Shown here one piece after another: positions 58,287 to 64,000 of a stretch of 64,000 nucleotides of DNA. The notes under the pieces were generated by a model. It saw nothing but the letters and a program-made list of their open reading frames with translations, ran no database searches and was not told where the DNA came from. Made by a program: the position numbers and the translations under genes. Numbering within the stretch: the first letter of the stretch is position 1; each line of letters starts with the position of its first letter. Origin of the DNA: Colwellia sp. 75C3 (GTDB taxonomy: Bacteria; Pseudomonadota; Gammaproteobacteria; Enterobacterales; Alteromonadaceae); NCBI RefSeq assembly GCF_002836255.1, contig NZ_PJAU01000061.1, forward strand, positions 1 to 64,000. The letters are read 5' to 3'.

Positions 58287-61200
58287 ATGCCATCGAAAAA
58301 AATGTTGTCTAAAAAACTTCTACTCTCAGGTGTTGCTCTTAGTGTTTTGTTGGCTTTGCCAACAACTTTTGCACAGGCACCTAACAAATCACCTGCAAAG
58401 ACTAGCGAAGCAAGTGTAAAAGAAACGGCTACGAAATGGTCTGTAAACGATCCTCAAGGACAATTTACCACAGCAAACATAGATGTTCGTTCAGGTACTT
58501 GGATGAATGTAGATTTAAGTCCCGATGGTAAAACCATTGTCTTTGATTTATTGGGTGACATTTACACCATGCCAGCGTCTGGCGGTGAAGCCAAAGCATT
58601 AATGACAGATATTGCCTGGCAAATGCAACCACGTTTTAGCCCGGACGGTAAATACATTGCCTTTACTTCTGATGAAGATGGTGGTGATAATTTATGGGTA
58701 ATGAAAGTCGATGGTAGTGATGCCAAAGCAGTCACTAGCGAAACGTTTCGTTTATTAAATAGCCCTGCATGGTCACCTGATGGTAATTATATTGTTGGCC
58801 GTAAGCACTACACTGGAACTCGCTCCTTAGGTGCAGGTGAAGTGTGGATGTACCATAAGTCGGGTGGCAATGGCGTTATGTTAACTAAACGGCCAAATGA
58901 ACAAAAAGATTTAGGCGAACCTGCATTTTCTCATGACGGTAAATATGTCTATTTTTCACAAGATGCTACGCCGGGTAAAAGTTTTCATTATTCAAAAGAC
59001 TCTGAGAAGGGCATTTACAAAATTAAGCGCCTTGAGCTTGAAACGGGTGAAATTAAAGTCGTTGTATCAGGTAAAGGTGGTGCAATAAGACCTACACTTT
59101 CCCCTGATGGTAAGTATTTAGCGTTTATTAGCCGTGATGATTTCCAATCCAATTTATATTTATACAATCTTAAAAGTGGTGAAGAAACTAAAGTTTATGA
59201 TGGTTTAGACCGTGACATGCAGGAAACGTGGGCTATCCATGGTGTTTATCCTACCATGGCTTGGACTCCAGATAGTGATGGTTTAGTTTTCTGGTCAGGG
59301 GGTAAAATTAATAAATTATCACTTGAATCTAAAAAAGCGACGGTGATCGACTTTCATGTTAAAACACAAAAGAAGATTCAAACCGCTGTACGTTTCACCC
59401 AAGACTTAGATCAAAAAACCTTTGATACCAAAATGTTACGTGATGTTAAAGTCTCTCCTAATGGTAAAGTCGCGGTGTTTGAGTCAATGGGACTGCTTTA
59501 TACCAAAAGCTTACCTAACGGAAAACCTAAACGCTTAACAAAACAAAAAGGTCAGTTTGAGCTTAATCCAAGTTTCTCACGTGATGGTAAAAAGATTGTT
59601 TACGTTAGTTGGGACGATAAAAGTTTAGGTCAAGTTCGTGTTGTATCTAGCCGTGGTGGTAAAGGTAAAACAATAACTCGTGAACAAGGTAAATACGTAG
59701 AACCAAGCTTTTCGCCTAATGGCAAAGTTGTTGTTTATCGTAAAGTTAGTGGCGGTTATATTACCGATCCGACATGGGGCTTAAACCCAGGTGTTTATGC
59801 TGTATCATCAAAAGGTGGTCAAGCTACATTGGTTACTGAAAGTGGCGTACAACCACACTTTGGCGCTCGTAATGACCGTATTTATTTGACCCGTGACGGA
59901 AAGACTCCAAACATTGCACGCGTTGATTTAGATGGTCAGCATGATACTAAATTATATCAAGGCAAGTTTGCTTCTGAGTATCGTGTATCGCCAGATGGTC
60001 AATACCTTGCTTTTGCCGAGCGCTTTAAAGTCTTTGTAACACCTTTTGTTGAACGTGGTGATGTAATTGATATTGGTCCTAAAGCTAAAAATTTACCGGT
60101 AGAACAATTATCAGTACGTGCTGGTGAAGGTGTTAATTGGAATGGTAAATCGAACGAGCTTTATTGGAGCTTAGGTGCTGATTTATACCAAGCCTCTGTA
60201 AACGGTTTATTTGATATCACCGGTAAAACTAGTGATGAAGAGTCTGATGATAAAGTTGAAAAGTCGGTTACTAAAGCGAAAGTGACTAACTTAAGTTATC
60301 AGCAAAAAGTTGATATTCCATCAGGTCATGTCGCTTTTGTTGGCGGTAACGTTATCACTATGGAAGGTGAACAAGTTATTGAAAACGGCGTTGTGCTGGT
60401 TGAAGGTAACAAAATCAAAGCAGTTGGCACTAAAGGGCAAGTTAACATCCCAAGTGATGCAACGATCATTGATATTACTGGCAAGACGGTGATGCCAGGA
60501 TTGATTGATGCTCATGCACATGGCTCACAAGGCAGTAATGAAATTATTCCACAGCAAAACTGGAAAAATTATGCTGGTTTAGCGCTAGGTGTTACCACTA
60601 TTCATGATCCTTCAAACGATACCACTGAATTTTTTGCCGCCAGTGAAATGCAAAAAGCCGGTAAAATAGTGGCCGCACGTCTATTCTCAACCGGTACTAT
60701 TTTATATGGTGCAACTATCCCTGGATATACTTCACATGTTGATAGTCTAGATGATGCTAAGTTTCACGTTGAACGTTTAAAAGCGGCAGGGGCCTTTAGT
60801 GTTAAAAGCTATAACCAACCACGTCGTAACCAACGCCAGCAGTTTATACAAGCAGCGCGTGAATTAGAAATGATGGTGGTACCTGAAGGGGGATCATTAT
60901 TACAGCATAACTTAACCATGGTTGTTGATGGGCATACTACCCTTGAACACTCCATTTCTACTGCTGAAATTTATGATGATATCAAACAGTTATGGTCTCA
61001 ATCTGACATGGCTTACACACCAACTATGGGTGTTGCCTATGGCGGTATTTCTGGCGAAAACTATTGGTACGATACAACCAATGTTTGGGAGCACCCACGT
61101 TTAAGTAAATATGTACCAAGTGAGTTTTTAGATCCACGCTCGATGCGTCGACCAAAAGCGCCGCTTCATCATTACAATCACTTTAACGTCGCCAAAGTTG

Positions 61201-61562
61201 CCAAAGAAATGCAAGACTTAGGTGTTGAAGTTAACGCCGGAGGTCACGGTCAACGTGAAGGTTTAGCAATGCACTGGGAAATGTGGATGATGGCACAAGG
61301 CGGTATGACGCCACTGCAAGCTATCCGCACCGCAACTATTTCTCCAGCAAGATCACTTGGTTTAGATAAAGACTTAGGTTCAATCACCGTAGGTAAACTG
61401 GCGGATATGATTGTTATTGATGGTGACATCAGTAAGGACATTCGTTTAAGTGATAAAGTTACTCATACCATGGTTAACGGCCGTTTGTATAATGCCGACA
61501 CTATGAATGAGATTGGTAACTACGATAATAAACGTGAAAAGTTCTACTTCGAAAACAAGTAG
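58287..61562 (+). CDS. Exported amidohydrolase with N-terminal WD40-like beta-propeller
   Basis: A 1091-residue exported protein: signal peptide ending TTFAQA; then about 600 residues of TolB/PD40-type propeller repeats (LSPDGKTIVFDLLGDIYTMPASGG, FSPDGKYIAFTSDEDGGDNLWVM, LSPDGKYLAFISRDDFQSNLYLYNL and others); then an amidohydrolase domain from about 690 (GKTVMPGLIDAHAHGSQG with HxH, VVPEGGSLLQHNL, TLEHSIST, GGHGQREGLAMHWEMWMM). The propeller may gate or bind a peptide or polymer substrate. Substrate unknown. Terminator at 61617. Confidence 0.92.
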   Translation: MPSKKMLSKKLLLSGVALSVLLALPTTFAQAPNKSPAKTSEASVKETATKWSVNDPQGQFTTANIDVRSGTWMNVDLSPDGKTIVFDLLGDIYTMPASGGEAKALMTDIAWQMQPRFSPDGKYIAFTSDEDGGDNLWVMKVDGSDAKAVTSETFRLLNSPAWSPDGNYIVGRKHYTGTRSLGAGEVWMYHKSGGNGVMLTKRPNEQKDLGEPAFSHDGKYVYFSQDATPGKSFHYSKDSEKGIYKIKRLELETGEIKVVVSGKGGAIRPTLSPDGKYLAFISRDDFQSNLYLYNLKSGEETKVYDGLDRDMQETWAIHGVYPTMAWTPDSDGLVFWSGGKINKLSLESKKATVIDFHVKTQKKIQTAVRFTQDLDQKTFDTKMLRDVKVSPNGKVAVFESMGLLYTKSLPNGKPKRLTKQKGQFELNPSFSRDGKKIVYVSWDDKSLGQVRVVSSRGGKGKTITREQGKYVEPSFSPNGKVVVYRKVSGGYITDPTWGLNPGVYAVSSKGGQATLVTESGVQPHFGARNDRIYLTRDGKTPNIARVDLDGQHDTKLYQGKFASEYRVSPDGQYLAFAERFKVFVTPFVERGDVIDIGPKAKNLPVEQLSVRAGEGVNWNGKSNELYWSLGADLYQASVNGLFDITGKTSDEESDDKVEKSVTKAKVTNLSYQQKVDIPSGHVAFVGGNVITMEGEQVIENGVVLVEGNKIKAVGTKGQVNIPSDATIIDITGKTVMPGLIDAHAHGSQGSNEIIPQQNWKNYAGLALGVTTIHDPSNDTTEFFAASEMQKAGKIVAARLFSTGTILYGATIPGYTSHVDSLDDAKFHVERLKAAGAFSVKSYNQPRRNQRQQFIQAARELEMMVVPEGGSLLQHNLTMVVDGHTTLEHSISTAEIYDDIKQLWSQSDMAYTPTMGVAYGGISGENYWYDTTNVWEHPRLSKYVPSEFLDPRSMRRPKAPLHHYNHFNVAKVAKEMQDLGVEVNAGGHGQREGLAMHWEMWMMAQGGMTPLQAIRTATISPARSLGLDKDLGSITVGKLADMIVIDGDISKDIRLSDKVTHTMVNGRLYNADTMNEIGNYDNKREKFYFENK

Positions 61563-61616
61563 TCTTTGTTGTTAAGCTAATGGCTATTTAATAGCGGGTT
61601 AACTTAGCGTAAAATA

Positions 61617-61648
61617 AAAGCCAGCAAGTGATACTTGCTGGCTTTTTT
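61617..61648 (+). terminator. Rho-independent terminator after amidohydrolase
   Basis: GCCAGCAAGT and ACTTGCTGGC form a perfect stem with A-run before and T-run after. Confidence 0.92.
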
Positions 61649-61701
61649 ATTCATTTAAATAAGCTTCGTAAGACAAACGTACCATAAAAGGAATTTCACG
61701 G

Positions 61702-61920
61702 GTGAGAACGAGTTTACAAAATAAAATTATTGAAGTATGTGATAAAAAGGTGGCTCAAAAGGGCGCTAACGTCGGTTTATCTTTTTATGCCTTCTTTGCT
61801 AACAAAAATGATGACCCTGTTTTATTAATGGAAGCTGCTACGTGGTGGATCATCACCCATAAACTTGATCACTTTGAAAAAGCGTTAAAAATTAAAGCGC
61901 TAGTAATATCTGAGCAGTAG
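61702..61920 (+). CDS. DUF6500-like small protein
   Basis: A 72-residue protein: RTSLQNKIIEVCDKKVAQKGANVGLSFYAFFANKNDDPVLLMEAATWWIITHKLDHFEKALKI. The sequence resembles what I know as DUF6500; function unknown. GTG 61702 has AAAGGA upstream. Confidence 0.75.
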   Translation: MRTSLQNKIIEVCDKKVAQKGANVGLSFYAFFANKNDDPVLLMEAATWWIITHKLDHFEKALKIKALVISEQ

Positions 61921-61980
61921 CTTATTCGAGTAAACTGTCATTATTAGCTGTATTACATCATTTATACATTAGGAAATTCA

Positions 61981-62139
61981 ATGAAAAAAATTATGAGTAT
62001 TTGTGTCGCTGTTTTCATTCTTACCGCTTGCTCTCCTACCATCGGGAGCGAAGAATGGTGTGCTGTTATGAAAGAAAAACCTAAAGGGGACTGGACTGCA
62101 ACAGAAGCTAAAGATTTTACTAAGCACTGTATTTTTTAA
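61981..62139 (+). CDS. DUF3012 family small lipoprotein
   Basis: A 52-residue lipoprotein: MKKIMSICVAVFILTAC with lipobox LTAC, then SPTIGSEEWCAVMKEKPKGDWTATEAKDFTKHCIF, which has the DUF3012 consensus (GSe.WC..m.eKPKGDWTa.ea..fa.hC.f). Envelope-located, function unknown. The protein is short but complete, with a clean signal. Confidence 0.85.
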   Translation: MKKIMSICVAVFILTACSPTIGSEEWCAVMKEKPKGDWTATEAKDFTKHCIF

Positions 62140-62286
62140 AGTAAAGTTAGCTGTCTTCGTATAGAATCCGCTATACAGATTTTCTGAGTAAAATTTTTGA
62201 AATAGAAAAATAAAAACAGAAAAGTCAAAACAGTGAATTTACACTAGTAACACCTTCTTATCCCTTTCTAAAATGACCCAAAATAA

Positions 62287-63159
62287 ATGACTAATATAAC
62301 GATAGCAACTCACAACGGTAACTTTCATGCAGATGATGTATTCAGTATCGCTGCACTTAAAAACATTTTTCCGTCTATTGAACTCATACGTACACGTAAT
62401 TTAGAGCTTATCGCAAAAGCCGATATTGTCATCGATGTAGGTGGTGAATATGATTCCGATGCCGGTCGTTTTGATCATCATCAACGTGGTGGTGCTGGTG
62501 AGCGTGAAAATGGTATTCCTTATTCATCATTTGGTTTAATTTGGCAGAAATATGGTTTAGAAATCTGTCAGGGTAATCAAGAGGTAGCAAATTCCGTAGA
62601 TACTGGATTAGTATCTACCATTGATGCAATTGATTGCGGTCATGTCGAGGGTGTTTCACAAGGTATTAGCCTTAGCCAAACCATTTCAATGTTTAACCCA
62701 ACGTGGCAAGAAGATAGTCACTTTGATACTTGTTTTGATGAAGCGGTTGAATTTGCATCACGCGTTTTAACACGTTTTATTGCCTCTGCTAACGGCGGCA
62801 TTAGTGCAAAAGATATCGTGGCTAAAGCTATCGACAATGCTAAAGATCCTCGAGTGATCGTTTTAGAACAATATACGCCATGGAAAAGAACCGTTCACGC
62901 GTTGTCTGAAGTAGCTTTGTACATGGTTTACCCATCAAATTCTGGCCAATGGCGAATTCAAACAGTACCTGTTGAACCGGGTTCATTTGAAGACAGAAAA
63001 CCATTACCTAACGGTTGGGCTGGTTTATCTGATCAAGCGCTTAAAGACGTAACGGGTATTGATGACGCAATGTTTTGCCATAATGGTTTGTTTATTGCGG
63101 GCGCAGAATCATTTGAAAGCACCATGAAAATGGCAGACATGGCACTTGAAGCAGAGTAG
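62287..63159 (+). CDS. MYG1 family protein (UPF0160)
   Basis: A 290-residue member of the MYG1/UPF0160 family: THNGNFHADDVFSIAALKNIF (metal-binding HADD), VIDVGGEYDSDAGRFDHHQRGGAG (DHH-like), SFGLIWQKYG, ATIDAIDCG-like VSTIDAIDCGHVEG, and the C-terminal PNGWAGLSDQAL and FCHNGLFIAGA. Eukaryotic MYG1 is a 3'-5' RNA exonuclease; bacterial members are probably metal-dependent nucleases or phosphoesterases. Confidence 0.9.
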   Translation: MTNITIATHNGNFHADDVFSIAALKNIFPSIELIRTRNLELIAKADIVIDVGGEYDSDAGRFDHHQRGGAGERENGIPYSSFGLIWQKYGLEICQGNQEVANSVDTGLVSTIDAIDCGHVEGVSQGISLSQTISMFNPTWQEDSHFDTCFDEAVEFASRVLTRFIASANGGISAKDIVAKAIDNAKDPRVIVLEQYTPWKRTVHALSEVALYMVYPSNSGQWRIQTVPVEPGSFEDRKPLPNGWAGLSDQALKDVTGIDDAMFCHNGLFIAGAESFESTMKMADMALEAE

Positions 63160-63250
63160 AAGTCACTTATCCGTTATAAAATACTAAAAGCATAACAATT
63201 CAATGTTCAGTTCTTGAGTTGTTATGTGTTTTGGAAAGTCGAGAGAAAAA

Positions 63251-63448
63251 ATGCATCAATTAACTAAGAAGTCTATAGACTGTCCTTACTGTGGTGAAAC
63301 GATTAAGGTGCTAATTGATTCAACTGACGTCGCACAGCAGTATATTGAAGATTGCCAAGTATGTTGTAAGCCAATAAATTTCTTAGTGTTTGAAAGTGAT
63401 GAGGGTGAACTTACCGTCAGTGTTTTCAGTGAAGATGAAGCGTTTTAA
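63251..63448 (+). CDS. CPXCG motif-containing cysteine-rich protein
   Basis: A 65-residue zinc protein: KSIDCPYCGETIKVLIDSTDVAQQYIEDCQVCCKPINFLVFESDEGELTVSV, the family pattern with CPYCG and CxxCC. Function unknown. ATG 63251 has GAGAG upstream; the frame extends to 63224 without a ribosome binding site. Confidence 0.87.
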   Translation: MHQLTKKSIDCPYCGETIKVLIDSTDVAQQYIEDCQVCCKPINFLVFESDEGELTVSVFSEDEAF

Positions 63449-63487
63449 TAAAACCAAAAGTAACTGAAACGACATTGATTAAAGAAG

Positions 63488-63537
63488 GGATTAAGTTGCT
63501 GTATTGCCTTAGCATACAAAAACTTAATCCCTTTTTT
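63488..63537. terminator. Terminator between CPXCG gene and TonB receptor
   Basis: GGGATTAAGTT (63488) pairs with AACTTAATCCC (63521-63531) over a 22-base loop, then six T. A-run GAAG on the other side is weak, so it serves mainly the plus strand. Confidence 0.75.
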
Positions 63538-63585
63538 CATCTGTTAACTTATAACGCTACTTTTCAACGTTATAAGTTAAGCTAA

Positions 63586-64000
63586 CTAGAAGTTATAATC
63601 TACTTGTATGCCATAAGTCGCTGGTCGGTCGACAAAACCATAAAAAGTATCGGTACCAAAAGTACTACCCGATAATGGATTATTACCCACATAGGTTAAT
63701 ACTTCTTCATTAGTCATGTTTTTACCAAACAGCGCAATATTCCAATTTTCGCTTTCAAGGGCAATACGCATATCAACTTTGTTGTAAGCATCTTCTTCAT
63801 AAAGCGGGTTTAAGTTAACATCAACATTTTGTTTTGCTGAATGATACAGACCGAGTGTCGTTCTGAAGTATTCAAAACCTAAAAATGAAATATCAGTGAA
63901 GTAATCAAAACCAATACTTGCGGTAAACTTCGGGGTATATTGCCCAGATTTACCCGTGTAGTCACATAGTTGATTGCCATCAGCGCCCATATCACCATCA
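63586..64000 (-). CDS. TonB-dependent receptor, C-terminal end (partial)
   Basis: The last 138 or so residues of an outer-membrane receptor whose start is beyond the window. Typical C-terminal barrel: GQYTPKFTASIGFDYF, YNKVDMRIALESENWNIALFGKNMTNEEVLTYVGN, and the end RPATYGIQVDYNF with terminal Phe for outer-membrane insertion. NIALFGKNMTNE is the usual late strand motif. Ligand cannot be read from this part. Confidence 0.9.
   Translation of the reverse strand, partial: DGDMGADGNQLCDYTGKSGQYTPKFTASIGFDYFTDISFLGFEYFRTTLGLYHSAKQNVDVNLNPLYEEDAYNKVDMRIALESENWNIALFGKNMTNEEVLTYVGNNPLSGSTFGTDTFYGFVDRPATYGIQVDYNF

Noticed and set aside
1-64000. tRNA, rRNA or riboswitch genes
   Set aside because: I looked for cloverleaf landmarks and conserved rRNA blocks by eye and saw none; a covariance-model scan would settle it.

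Overview
This window carries the distal part of a large sedentary chromosomal integron (a cassette array) followed by ordinary chromosome. The DNA is AT-rich. The core genes (AGCS amino-acid symporter, DUF349 protein, MYG1-family protein, TonB-dependent receptor, RND pump, DUF3012 lipoprotein, YeaC-like protein, amidohydrolase with beta-propeller) fit a marine gammaproteobacterium, most likely Alteromonadales of the Colwellia/Thalassotalea kind. That assignment is inference from gene content and style, not a database match. I see no integron integrase or attI site, no rRNA or tRNA genes and no CRISPR array.

Bases 1 to about 24,300 are the cassette array. Every few hundred bases an attC site of about 85-105 bp appears, built as an inverse core box ending in AAC, an arm containing CAGTTGGCT, a variable loop, a matching arm TTTAGCCAAC, and a core GCGTTA. 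I place about 40 sites or remnants, all in one orientation. Most cassettes hold one small gene read left to right: GrpB, GNAT acetyltransferases, DUF4926, DUF4282, DUF2306, a TonB-C lipoprotein, acyltransferase-3, an RcsF-like lipoprotein, a small outer-membrane barrel, a multidomain esterase, DUF1353, a VOC protein, a lipase-like hydrolase, a LanC-like cyclase, DUF1569 and an MmcQ/YjbR protein. Three or four cassettes have no ORF, and three of these share conserved non-coding blocks. Two cassettes carry genes on the opposite strand: a HTH/membrane-protein pair, and a divergent HxlR/YciI pair with twin palindromic operators. One attC is split by a decayed IS3-family element (10,899-12,150); fragments of the same IS lie at 14.72 kb and 25.22 kb.

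From about 16.4 kb the attC sites lose core bases or whole arms. From 24.3 to about 34.3 kb only attC fossils remain between small accessory genes (dienelactone hydrolase-like, GFA, DUF4124-glutaredoxin, CDGSH, DinB, GNAT, SUKH), with several pseudogenes. I read this as the old, immobilised end of the array grading into the chromosome.

From about 35 kb the gene order looks like stable chromosome: M28 peptidase, GNAT, a histidine phosphatase broken by a palindromic repeat, DUF1801, GST, a thioredoxin-like protein, M14 carboxypeptidase, AGCS symporter, an AraC regulator on the minus strand, a DUF3313 lipoprotein plus RND adaptor and pump, zinc-ribbon membrane protein, YeaC-like, DUF349, a type IV pilin-like protein, GNAT, a large amidohydrolase, DUF6500, DUF3012, MYG1, a CPXCG protein, and the C-terminal end of a TonB-dependent receptor on the minus strand. 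Clear rho-independent terminators close several of these units, and two copies of a MITE-like repeat are present.
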